Positions 36,480 through 48,759 of a stretch of DNA of 64,000 nucleotides are shown here, one piece after another; the stretch's first letter is position 1; every line of letters begins with the position of its first letter. The stretch covers positions 62,001 through 126,000 of the forward strand of contig VZSF01011189.1 in assembly GCA_013398295.1 (NCBI GenBank), read 5' to 3'. Made by a program: the position numbers and the translations under genes. This DNA comes from Chionis minor (Eukaryota > Chordata > Aves > Charadriiformes > Chionididae). The notes beneath the pieces are model-generated. The model was not told where the DNA came from. It ran no database searches and saw only the letters and a program-made list of their open reading frames with translations.

Positions 36480-38015
36480 ACAAGCAGCACTCAACGAAGA
36501 TAAACTATATCAGAAAAAAAAAATATTAATTCTTTGCATCACTTTTCCCTGAAGAGAAGGTCAGGGCAGTTCTTAAGGCCATTCTTTGTGAGTGATGAGT
36601 CTGAGGAACTGTCTGAATTCCAGATATTCATAAAAGAGGTTTTAGAACAAACCAATAAAGTTAAGCATACTAAATTACAAGGACAAGATGGTAATCATCC
36701 CAGCACTGTACAGAAATTCAAACAAGAAATTGCTGAGCAGTAGTACTGCAGTACATAAACTGTGGTTTAAATCACCCTCTTAGGGCCAGAGGTCTGGACA
36801 CTGACAAATGTGACACCAAGCTTATAACAGGCTCCAAGAGAAATTGTGCGTACTACTGGCCCATAAATCTGATTTATATTTTCAATCCATTTTCTTTCTA
36901 CATAATTAAATATTATACTAGTAGATACACGGATAAATGTAACGTCCTGACAGAGTCAGCAGAACTTCTATTGGGGACTTATGCCTTACCAATCAATTAG
37001 AGATCTCTGAAGGAAATAATAAGATACATGTCATCTGATTGATATGTTTTTCATAGGTACTTTTATCAAAAGCACTTAAATAAGTTACACCGTCATACAT
37101 AAAATATGTAAATAAGAATAAGGATAAATCATCAGGTTTTACAATGAGAAGAAACTGCCAGTGGAGGCCCCCCAAGAATCTGAGGTAGAATGTTTGGTGT
37201 GTAAAGCACTCATAACGATTTGGAAAAGGATTGAATTGTGAAAGGACAGAACTTTCAGGTGATGAAGTATCATGCATGCTAGACAAAGAAAGCACTGAAA
37301 AGGAATCCACAGGGATCTCAAAAGGACTTTTCAGTAAAGCCAACCAAATTAAATGGTGTCAAGTATAATACCATGCACATGACGTAAAAATATCCTAATT
37401 ATAAATACATAACAGCTGTCTCAAACTATGGTATCTATTATCTTTCAGAAAGAGATCTGGAACCACTGGAGGTGGAAAAAAAAATGATGATGTTAGAAAT
37501 TGCTAGGAGTGGGGAGGACAAAACAAAATCCGATTATGTCACTATGTCAACTCATCTCAATCCTCCTTTTAAGCACTTGATACAGCTGTGATAGTATGTT
37601 TTCAAAAGAGGTTTTATAGAATTTTTAAAAATACTGCAAAGGAGAGTCAGCCACGGAGATGAACAACAGCTTCTGTACAAGGGAGGAGAAAAAGGACCAA
37701 GAATTTCCATGCTTGGAGAAGAGACGATAGCAAAGGATATGATATAGGTCTATAAAATTTTAAATGGTTTGAATAAGATGAATAGGGAGTGCTTATTAAT
37801 TATTTCTAAGCTCACAAAAGCTATCAGACCCTCAATGAAATTATCAGGCAGCAAGTTAAACATTAATAAATCTTAATATAATCTGTTAGTAAATTTTGGG
37901 CGTCATTGCCACAGAATACTTTGGAAGCTAGGAGTACAAATGAGTTACAAAAGTGATGTATAAATGGATGTGGAAAAATCCATTTTTAGATGTAAAACAT
38001 GATGGCCTTCAGTCC
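36480..38015 (+). mobile_element. Ancient CR1-L-type LINE, decayed but ordered
   Basis: Landmarks appear in the order expected of CR1 ORF2. 36797-36870 resembles the block leading into the reverse transcriptase (GACAAATGTGACACCAAGC, cf. NVTP). 36935-37030 resembles the segment with CTTATGCCTTACCAATCA and GAGATCTCTGAAGG. The 3' end at 37700-38010 has TTGGAGAAGAGACGATAGCA, GGATATGATATAGGTCTATA, AAATTTTAAATGG, TCAATGAAATTATCAGGCAG and GCCACAGAATACTTTGGAAG. It has no intact frame and is probably as old as the amniote CR1-L families. Confidence 0.75.
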
Positions 38016-38569
38016 AGGTAGCTCTTAAGCTGAGAAGATAAAGCAGAGGTAAGATAACTGTTATGCTCTTCTTGGAATTTTTGCATAGTGGCTTCTCTTG
38101 TGAACATCCTTCTGGGTTACTCTGCCTTGCAGTGAAGCATGAAAGGCCACAGGTTTTTATGAAACGCTTATGATTTTCTTCTAGACAGACGTTCTGCAGA
38201 AAAGTTTCTTGGAGGTATAGTGGATGACAAGCAGAGCAAGAGTCAGAAATGTCATACTGCTCCGGAAAGTGAAAAACATCAAGCAGTGGACATGAATCTG
38301 AAGGAGTATTTCTCTTCAGCTCAACTCTAGCAAATTGTTCCCTGGAAAACTGGCCAGGTTTTGGCATTTTATTTCAAGAAAAATGATCCAGAAGAAATCT
38401 CTAAGTACAAAAAATGTCCAAAGAATATGACCTATAAGAAATATCAAAAGCATTACAGATCTTTAATTTAGACTGAAAACTTCCAATATGTAAAAGGTAG
38501 CATCAAAGAAGGAAGAAAAATTGTTCACTAGGTCATGAGAATAAAAAATAAAATGTAGTAAGCTTAAAC

Positions 38570-38725
38570 CATTGGAAAGAAGATTTAGGCTAGACTTCAG
38601 AGTGGATTTTTTAACAGCGAGGTCCCAGGCATTGGTGTAGATTGCCTAGGGAAGTGCAGAATCTCTGTCATCCCGGCGTTTTAATACGTTTGTTAGACCT
38701 ATGTCTTTCCAGTTTAAGTGCAGAT
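38570..38725 (+). mobile_element. Ancient CR1 3' fragment
   Basis: AGATTTAGGCTAGACTTCAG, ACAGCGAGGTCCCAGGCATT, GGTGTAGATTGCCTAGGGAA, GTGCAGAATCTCTGTCATCC and TTTTAATACGTTTGTTAGAC parallel the CR1 block 'agatt-agact...ggttgcc-aggga-gt-tggaatctcc-tcc...tt-aa-a--g-ttgga'. Diverged and short. Confidence 0.6.
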
Positions 38726-40017
38726 CATCCTGACTTACGGATGTTACTGGGATACATATGTGTTCAACATCCGTTAGAACCCTATGTTTTTCTGACATTT
38801 GAGGAATGGCTAGCCTGAAATGTGTGTGATAAATTCATGCTATTTTGACTGCATGCTGGCATGCAGCTATTCATGCTGTCTTTGTGTATATTTATTTTCT
38901 TTCTCACTCCATCTCTAATCAGCTATAATTTTATTTACATGCTCAGCAACTGTTCCTCACAGTCAAGTTCGTCTCCATAGGCTTGCCACTCAGTGCTTAA
39001 TCTTACTCCCTGTATTTTGTCACATTCCCCTAGCTCATTTTTCAAACAGTCAGTGGTGATTTGTTCTTATTTTTATAGGGCAATTTCAAATTTATTTTTA
39101 CTTACCTGTTTTAAAAGCAGGATATATGACAATTGAGCATGTTATATACTAAGATCAATACTTATTCAGTGTATTCTCTCGGGAAATACTTACTCCCTTG
39201 GTAAAAAACTCAGGTCAAGTCGCCCAAATGTTTTGCTTAATCAAGCTTGGGGCAGTACTTTTTGCTTTAAATTTAGTGCACACTGTTGGCAGCATTTATA
39301 CACTAAGGTTAGTCTTGCAGGGTGAGGCAAGGAGCAGAGGTGACCAAGATTTAAATGTGCTGCTTTATCTCTGGCACTAGCAGCTGCCGGCTGTGGCTGT
39401 GCCACAGTGGATCCATGCGTCCAGACTGGCAGAGCAGAACCTGACTCCCTGTGGCACGGCACCACAGCGGCATGGTCTTCTCTGCCTAGGGAAGACTCAG
39501 CGCGCGCAGACGGAGCCTGAGCAGGCACTGAGGTGCTGAACGGGCACCAGCTTTCTCCCTCCAGAGAGCTCTGCAGCTCGGCCGGTGTGCACCCTTAGCT
39601 AAGTGCTTACCTACAAACAAAATACTGAATGAGTGTCGAGGTAACGGCAGGCCAGCGCTCATGAGGTTCTGTGTGCCCACATCTGCTGCCTGGAATAGGT
39701 AGGATTTTTTGTAGGTTGTGGGTCACTAGAGCAGAGCGCACAGGTCAGCACGCTGCAGGCAAGTGTACTTCCTGTTACTCGTAGTAGCAGAAGTAATAGC
39801 AGGAAAGTCCAGAAGTAGAAGCAAACCACATGACGCATCTGAGGAGGAAATGGGTCTCCTGCATTACTTCACAGCAGAAAAACTGAGATAACTTTTTCAG
39901 AATCTTCACTATCAGCTACTAACTTTGTGTGCATGGCCCTTAAAGGTGATCAGTTCTTCAAAGGTAATTATCCCTGCGTTACGAAAGTCTAGCCCTGAAA
40001 GACAAAAAAAAAAAAAA

Positions 40018-40018
40018 N
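40018..40018. other. Single undetermined base
   Basis: One N at the end of a 14-base A run, most likely a homopolymer sequencing ambiguity. Confidence 0.95.
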
Positions 40019-43000
40019 CAAAATCACCCATAACAATCTTGATTTTTATTCAAAAGAACAGGTATCTCTTTAATCAGAGCTATCTGCAGAATCCGAGCGA
40101 GCAGTACCATTTTTACAAACTGTCCTTTAAACCAGCAAGGTTATGGTTTTGTGCAGAGCTACATGGTGGGTAACAGTTCTGTTCCTCTTGTGTTCCAAAG
40201 GGATTATTTCTAAAACCACAAATATTTTTCTTTCTTAATTGGACAGTAGCCTTCAAATGGCTTGGGACAAACTTATTTCCCAGAAGCAAAGGCAAGGAGA
40301 CACATAATCTACATGCCTTTTAAATTGAGATAAGATTGGGCAGAGTAACTGTGAGGGAGGTTACTCATGCCTGATGAAGCAGACCAGAAGAAATCCAAGC
40401 TAACTGCATCAGTATCATAAATGAGCCATTGAAGTTTGAAACTTTTTATCATTTGACCTAGAAATCTACTACAGAACCAGAAGGACTTCTTTTATAGTCG
40501 TTCCTCTCAATGTACATAATCCTTTGACATGCTTAATGTTCCTTGATTACATGTGCTGTTTCTCCCTTTTGTTGATTGGCAGTGATATTGTTGTGCCAGA
40601 AGAGGTTTAAAGTTTTCGTAATTCACTCCCTTGTTGCAGCCAGCTAAGATCAAGGTCTTTGACTGTCTTCTCTTTGATTCTCAGAAGTTCGGTTTATTTA
40701 ACCCTATTGTTTTCACCCTTTTTAAAAATAATGGTTTTCACTTAGATTTCCTGTAGATGTCTCATATGGTTTTATGGCACCCCTTCTGGTCCAGCTGCAC
40801 TAGCCAACCCTAGGAACAATGAAATACAGTATTCTTAAAGAGCTGCCCCAAACAGCTATTGATTCCTTTCATATATGCCCAGAAAAAGCATAAGTGTATA
40901 CATCTATCCCAAACCAATGCTTCATGTTGACTCTCAAAGGTGATAAATATTTTTATTGTGTTTTTTCCCTGTTAGTCCTGAAAGGTTTTTAACTTCATTT
41001 GCTGTTGTTGAATTTTACCTGATTTCAACAGACTAATAATATAAATGTCAGTCCTGGTGTTACCTGATTCTGCTGAAGAATACTTAGAGAGAATGTAAAA
41101 AGGCACAAAACCTTTCCCTGAAGTGTTTATTCATTATTGGAGCTATGTAAATAGGGATTAGTCAATAACAAGAGCAAAGGAGTAAGAGAAACAAACAGAA
41201 CCAAAAACACTCCTTTGCTCTGTGACTGCTTAACTTTTTCTAAGTTACTTATCATAATTCCACTTACTCACTAGTCTCTGTAGTTAAAACTAAGAGAATT
41301 GTTAGAAACTTATTTTTAAGAGACAAGTACCTTTGGTTTTTCTGTACAGATCACAAAATTATAAATTGTGTATAGAGATAAGAGGAATTTCAGAAACTGA
41401 TTATACAGTATAAAAAAAGCATTCCCTATACAGTAAAACAGGTTATGAAATTATCTCCCATAATTTCTATAACCTAAAATTATTCTACAGTTTAAAAAAT
41501 AGATTCTAAATATCATCATCTAAAACCCTAAGCTTAATTCTGCTAGAAGTCCTACAGACTACTGTTGCAGATATTAAACATAAAAACAACATTAAAACAG
41601 TACTGAAATTGCAAAGCTAGTATTCACCCAGTGTCCGTAATGCACTGAGCTCCTTTAATGACAGCTTCTCCAATACACTGCTTTCTTCTCATTGTGCAGT
41701 GTAGCCTATGCCCTATTTATTGTACACAACTCAACTCCTGCTCTGAATTATTAATTTTCTTAGAAGTCCTTCCATAATACACATTAGTATACTTCCCAAA
41801 CATTTATTTTTACAAATGAGATTGGAGATACTACTCTCTTTTACCGACTATAAAAAAAACAGAGATGCTAAGGTCAAAAGTACTTACTATTTTTGAGTAC
41901 TCAGTCTGAGACTCTTATGATGTGCTTTTTCAGTGTAAGCAGCATAATACTGAGTTCATTAAATTCAAAGTGCATTTGTTAACTTCAGAGGTTGCTATGA
42001 GCACTCTCTCAAATGAAACGGCAGTGTTTCAAGTCCAGTATCCAGAAAAGAAATACAAAGTTGATGATCATGTGAGGTAAGAGAAGCCTGGTTGAAGGTA
42101 TTTGCACAGTATTTAATTATGTGACAGAGACAGAAAGTAAAAGTAATTCTCTAAGGTTGCCCCATCAGACCAATCCAGTTTTTCCCTTTCTCTTTCCTTT
42201 GCAGCATCACCACCCACATGTGATTGATTATTCTCTGCCACTTACTGCAAGAATAACCAACCTTTTGAATCCCATGAACTGTATGCCAGTAGTGGTCGAG
42301 TAGCAACACTTGGAGAACTCCAAGATGACTGACAGGTAAGAGATGATAACAGCTTCCTAAGGATCTCATCGGTCCTTGCAGAATGGGTCTGGGTTAGGTT
42401 ACAGCAGTGATTATCCTGGTTTTATTTCTCACCAAGCCAAGGAGCTGAAGAAACAAACACCTTCAGTAACAAAACATTCCCACCACTCATCACGTAAGAG
42501 CTACACATCCCACAGCACAGAAGATAGATTTGAACGTTTGGAATCCTGTATATCACTTAAGAATTGTTTGTGCAGCTGTGACCCCTTGGTTCTAGGCCCT
42601 TCTCTTAGCTTTTCTTTTTATCATCTTATTCTAGTCTGCCTAGAGAACCATTCCAGACTTCTCAGGTACTGCTGGTGCAGTCTGTGTTGCCCCATCACTC
42701 AACACAGTCTCAGTTTCCTCACTTCTTTCACCTCGCAAGCTCAACTGGCCCGGTTATTCCCCTGCACATCAATTGTTTCAGTCTGTTCTCTTCCTACATC
42801 ACTTTCTGATTTCTGCTCCTGATCTGTCAACACTTGATTCAGTGTATGTCCTCTTCCATGTGATCCAAACATAAATTTTGAGAGTAAAAGGGTGGGCGCA
42901 CATGACAGTTGACAACAGCAAACCTTGCTCAAAACCAGTCATGCCAGTTAAGTAGGAACTACCGCTTCAGAAAAGTTATTTTCAGCTTGGGCCTGAGATG

Positions 43001-45881
43001 CTCAGTGCAGAGCCTTTGGGATCTTTGGCTAAGAATCTGAGGCACATCTCTGGTAATATTGTCAGAGTGGCAGTTTTTCAAAACTCTGTAAGTTGACTGG
43101 CTGTGAGCAGACATAAAGATCAACAGCACAGCAAATTTCAAGAACCCTGCACCAAAGTATTAGGATGGTAGAACTTCCCAAATTGTTGTCAGACTTTTTA
43201 AAAAAAGACAAAACCATATAGTTCTCCTTAGCTTTGTTACTGGAATAAAGATTTGTATTAGTCAGTCTTGGGCAGCAAATTCTGAGCCCTAGCAGTTAAT
43301 ATTTGCAATATGATAGAGAAACAATACCTGGATGTTATAAATGAGAAAATGTCAGACAATAATGTTGTAGCAATGGGAACCACTATCTTTATCACATCAT
43401 TACAGAGCCAGGAGCTTCCCTAACCCCATCAGCTTCTGTCTCCCTTTCTGCTTCCACTGAGCTGGAAAGTTGTGTGTTCCTAGCACAGTGCCTTAGACAA
43501 GCTTCAGGACTGTGCAAGAGCTGTGAAATGGCCTAATGAGGAACAGAGGAGGAAGGGAGTGTGCAAGGGACCAGGACTGGTTGTCTATCTCTCATGATCG
43601 AGGGGTTTCCCTTTGGAATGAACTAGCATGGAGAAGTAGAGCATGCCTTTATGGCAGAACCTGGAAGAAAGATGAATTTCAGTTCCCTCAGTCATGTGAA
43701 CTGTCCCAAATGACACCTATGTCTTAATTTTTTCCTCTCTTGCAATTATTTCTGCCTCCTCAGGGAGCTTGAACTAAGTTTGTTTCCACAGAAGTCCAAG
43801 CTTCCTGACTAGAGACAGAAACAGTAAGTAAGCTGCAGAGGAAATGTTGGAACAAGGATGAGCTCTTTCAAACTGTGTTCAGTAAGCTCATGGATCCCAT
43901 TCCCTGGTGATTCCACAAGTCTTCACTCATCTTATGTAAGCAAGGACAATTCACTTGAATTCAGGGTCAGTGTAAGAGATCCAAAATTGTAATACAAATC
44001 CCGAGATTTCTTTAACTGCTTAAGGGACATAAAATCATGTTCCTTATTCTCTCATCTTTCTTTGCATTTAACTATCTGTACTCACTCACAACACCAAGGA
44101 CCTGACATGACTTTTTATTCTCTGTTAACAAATTCCTAAAGGAGGAGCCCAGAGTTGACTTTAGATCCCCATGTTTAGCAGACGTGCTAAACATTAGGGT
44201 AGCAAATGCTGTAAAAAGAACACAAGCATAATTTCATTTACCTTTCCTTTAAAATAATAAAAATCCCTAGCTCCTGACATTTTTATTTTTTTTTAATGAC
44301 CAGCTTAGGTACCCCTCTCCAGAAATGACCAGGCAAGGCTTTCCTGGAACCCTGACTTAGTTACATGTTATGTACCATAAGTTAAGATTATAGTGTTGTT
44401 CTTTCTTAAGGTCTTATTCTGATCTTCATTTTGATTTCTGTAAAGTCATAGAAATTTGTGTGAATTCATACCTGAATTTGTATACATAATCAACTGAGTT
44501 CAAGAACTTTCCTTTTTTAAACATCCTTCCACACACATTCCATCAGAAGGAGGGTGTTCTCTCTTTTCTTTCTCTGTTCTTGCTAGTTGGGGTTTTTTTC
44601 CTAATTCCTTTAGAAAGAAATTTTCCACCTCAAAAGAAATTTGTGTTCTGGACCTGAGTTCTAGTGTTAGCTCTGATGAAGACTCCTCTGCTGTCTTGCA
44701 GGCAAATCTGTACACTTATTCACTCATCTGTACACTTCATTCTTCAGGAAGCTATAGCCTGTCAAATACGCACAAGGACCTTCTCCTTCCAGCAGCAGAA
44801 AATGAACAAACGCAGCCCCCACTGCTTTCACAGACCAAATGCTAGATGAATGTAGAAGAGGAGAACAGCACCACAAAGATTGCTACTGTCACCAAGGTAA
44901 GGTGAACAGGGACAGAGCAGCAGATGCCGGGTCTGCTTTGGGCTGCAAATGCAAGAAGGAGTGTTTAAGTGTTTGAAAAGCATTTGCTACTCAGACAGCT
45001 TTTCCCATTGCCTCTGAGAAAGAAGAGCAGGCATATGGAAATGTACTGAGTGGTAGATTCGGTTTGTAGGCTATCTGCTGAATTACATTGATCAGAGACA
45101 ATAAAACATTTGTGTGTGCTTGATTTGCTAATGTTTGTAAAATGCTTTGAAATCCTGTCACACAAGATTTCCTTGTTAATATCCACTACATAATGTTAAT
45201 AATGAATAGATATGAGTAATAGGGCTTTACTGCACCAGCAGGCATAGTAGGAGCGGTAGCTGGTATCTCCAATGTCATGTCCCAGTTGACAAATCGGATG
45301 GTAAAATTTGTATGCAGTCATTTTAGTAGTGTACTCATAGATCAAAATTTTCCATTTAAAGGAATTTGTTTGCATTATATTTTGCAAGTGAATCGATAAG
45401 CAATCACTACTTACTGTTTTTACTGTTTGATTTTTTTTTAATTCCACTGCTATATTTCTTGGAAGCATTTCAAATGACAGATGGTGAATGCTTTCTGTTC
45501 TTTGTTGCACTTTTCACAGTCCAGCTCTTTGGCCTTCATTGTAGAACCAGAACAACTATTTTGTGAGCAGGAAAACAGCACCAAAAGTTTTAACTACATG
45601 ATTTAAAGGTAAGCATAACTGTTCAAATATTTGATATAATTTGGCACTATTATTATTTATTCAGATTTTGGCAGCAGGAGACTTTGGCTTGTACCAACCT
45701 AACTAAAATCAGTCCCTTCCCTAAAAGAGATGAAATACAAAATAACCACAAAAGAGATGGTTGCTGACAGAGACAGGACCAGGAAACAATGAGGCTGTGG
45801 TCACAGCACACTAACCTGTGAGTGTCCAGTCTTTTAGCAAATATTATGCAAAAGAATAACTTTGAGAAGGGATTTGTCACT

Positions 45882-45907
45882 TGGAACCACTTATTGAAGT
45901 GGTTCCA
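45882..45907. repeat. Perfect inverted repeat (11-bp stem, 4-nt loop)
   Basis: TGGAACCACTT, loop ATTG, then AAGTGGTTCCA, with a further T-G wobble outside. No gene or repeat explains it. Confidence 0.95.
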
Positions 45908-47877
45908 GATATGCACAAAGATTTCTTCCCCATCATGCAGGGAGCTGGGGCATAACAAGTAAGGTGCTTCTCTGAAATCTCAACAAGGGTGTTGTAGGCT
46001 GCTATCACTCACAAGCAGATGTAGATATCCATGTTTTGATAGGGAATATGAGAAAGATAGCTGGAAAATAGTATTAGCAGCAATAACAAGGTTCCGATGG
46101 AGGAGAAGCCCATGGAGAATGGTCACACAGACAATGTCACCAAAAATGTTCTTTTGGAGGAAGGTGATCAAGAAAAGGCAGGATCGAGATCAGGAAAAGA
46201 AAACCCAGTATCAGAGAAAAATGTGTGCAGTTATCTTACACTACAGATTTAGCTGTGATCCTCACTAGAAGAGGATACACATCAGAGAAAGTCTGAAAGA
46301 AAAAATATTGCAACTCATAAATAATAGTTGTGTATAGAGAAAGAAGATATCTGGTATCAGGTTGTATGCTGTGAGATAAGAAGGTGGTGTTGATTACAGT
46401 AGTACAAACCATAGGAGGGAAAGACTTTGCGGGAAAGACTTAGAATCTTCTTCAACTTAAACAGTCCAGGAAATACTGGAAACATATCTACTGTGCCTTA
46501 AACTGTTTAACGTTGAAATAATGATGAATGAGCTCCATACTGAAGCTTCGTGTGCTGCAAGTAATTACTTAAAACCAGTTAAAGACAGGCATTTCTAAAA
46601 CACCTAAGAAATTGAGAACTATTGCTGTCAAACTGTCATCTCCTAAGAGCTCTGGAATATCTCCTCTAAGTATTAAAAATAATTGCTAGTCATGAAACAA
46701 ATGCTGAAGGCCTAATTTTGCATGCCTGTTTCAAGCCAAGCTCACAGACATCAGATTGATTAAGTCAGTGGAAAAGTGCCCAATAACATTGTAGTATAAT
46801 AACTCTTGTTATAAAAAGCCAAAATGTGTATTTTTAATCGCCTGCTTTAATAATCTTTTAATAAGATGTTTTACTTGAAATTAATGTGATACATGTTATA
46901 TTAAGCTAAATTAACCAGCATCTTTTAGTTATGGTTGTGCTGGAAGAGGAGTTCTGAGTACACGTTCAGTCTCAGTGCTGTAATTCAGACCAGTATGGAA
47001 ACAGAACTGGAATAAATTACATGAAATGGGCCCATTACTGGATGTGTCTTGCATAGACATGGGAGTCTGCACTCGTAAACTGATCTGCAGAGTCAGGACT
47101 TAAAACCAGCGCGTATTAGAGGCCACCTTTGCTAAAGACTGAATAACACCAGTATCTCCTGAATATGCTGCTTTTGTAGTTTTAAGTATCCACAGTACAG
47201 TGCGTTGCTGCTCATAGGTATGCTTTTGTAACTCTTTGCAACTCTTCGTAACTAATGATAGTTGGAAATGTTTTTAGAATTAGATAGTAACAGCTTGCCA
47301 GACAATTAGTGAATGTCAGGTTCACAATTAATGTATTTGTAGAACATCTGGAATCCAATATTTGTCACCTATGCCTGCTCCAAGGGGAAAGGCAATTTAT
47401 GTTGACAAAAGGGAAAAATAGAAAAAAGGAAAACAAATTACACGTGAATGAAAGAACAGAAGCTAGGCTGCAAGCAATTGCATTTTCTTAGGTGGAGTTG
47501 TACGTCACTGTGTGTATTGGGATATTGTACTTTACCAACACACTGAGGCAAACAGAAGTACACTGGAAGTTTGTTGCTTCCACGCCTAAAGAAATGTAGT
47601 AGCTCTTGAATAAAAAAGCACTCATCTAAGAGGCACCTCTTCTCATTCATGGCACTGCTGAAACACTCTGGAGAGATTCTACAAGGACATTACGGAGCCA
47701 GGACAAAGAGACACCCAAACCCAAACCTTGGAAAATATAACAGTAAACTGCAAAAATGGCCTATCTTTATTTTGTCTGGCCTTTATTTAAAGTTCACTGT
47801 TGGATAGCTTTTCACTGCTCTGTGCATGCAAAGGCTGGACACAACTGCAGGCCTTATGCTTCCCTGACCCACTGAAC

Positions 47878-48756
47878 AGATGACACCAAGGTGACTGGTG
47901 TGTTTGACATGCTTGAGGAACAGGATAACATTCAGAGGGACCTGAACAAGCTCAAGGAGTAGGCCGTGTGGACTTCATGACGTTCAACAACACCCAGTGC
48001 AGTGTCCTGCACATAGGTCAGGGCAGCCCCCAGTATCAATACAGGCTGGGGGATGGAGAGATTGAAATCACCCCTGCCAAGAAGGACTTGGGGGTACTGG
48101 TGGATAAACAGCTGGGCGTGAGCTGGCAACGTGTGCTCACAGCCCAGAAAGCCAACCATATCCTGGGCTGCATCACAAGAAGGGTGGCCAGCAGGTCAAG
48201 GGAGGTGATTCTGCACCTCTACTCCGCTCTGGTGAGACCCTACCTGGAGTACTGTGTCCAGCTCTGGAAAGACATGGAGCTGTTGGAGCATGTCCATGTG
48301 GCCCTCCTCTGGGAGGAGGGCCACAAAAATTATCAGAGGGTTGGAGCACCTCTCCTGTAAAGACAGGCTGAGAGAGTTGGGGTTATTCAGCCTGGAGAAG
48401 AGAAGGCTCTAGGGAGATCTTATTGCAGCCTTTCAGTACTTAAATGGGGCTTATAAGAAAGATGGGCAGACTTTTTATTAAGGCCTGTAGGAATAGGACA
48501 TGGGGCAATGGCTTTAAACTAAAAGAGGGTAGATTTAGACTAGATAGAAGGAAGAAATTTTTTATGATGAGGATGGTGAAATACTCAAACATGTTGCCCA
48601 GAGACGTTGTTGCTCCATCCCTGGAAACATCCAAGGTCAAGCTGGACAGGGTTTTGAGCAACCTGATCCAGTTGAAGATGAAGAGAGGCATTGGACTAGA
48701 TGACCTTTAAAGATCCCTTCCAATCCAAATCATTCTATGATTCTATGATTCTGTGA
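47878..48756 (+). mobile_element. CR1 LINE, 5'-truncated, C-terminal ORF2 plus 3' UTR
   Basis: Starts GATGACACCAAGGTGACTGG and runs through [40 protein letters not shown] and [20 protein letters not shown] (readable from about 47968) to the 3' UTR and terminal ATTCTATGATTCTATG repeats at 48731-48750. Compared with the CR1 sequence I remember, a stretch after QLWK (before KDMELLEHV) is missing and a palindrome has replaced a normal segment at 48298-48324. Orientation is opposite to ZNF800. Not functional. Confidence 0.96.
48298..48324. repeat. Perfect palindrome inside CR1 copy (12-bp stem, 3-nt loop)
   Basis: GTGGCCCTCCTC, loop TGG, then GAGGAGGGCCAC. The right arm is normal CR1 sequence (GAGGAGGGCCAC); the left arm is its inverted copy. 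Confidence 0.95.
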
Positions 48757-48759
48757 ACA

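Larger units (their letters stand above)
38730..47870. other. Long intergenic stretch, no gene seen
   Basis: About 9 kb of AT-rich unique-looking DNA. It includes a GC-richer patch with several CpGs at about 39380-39600 (CAGCGCGCGCAGACGG), a single undetermined base at 40018 after an A run, and a perfect hairpin at 45882-45907. The longest open frames (for example 42376-42822) show no known domain and no splice context. Confidence 0.55.
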
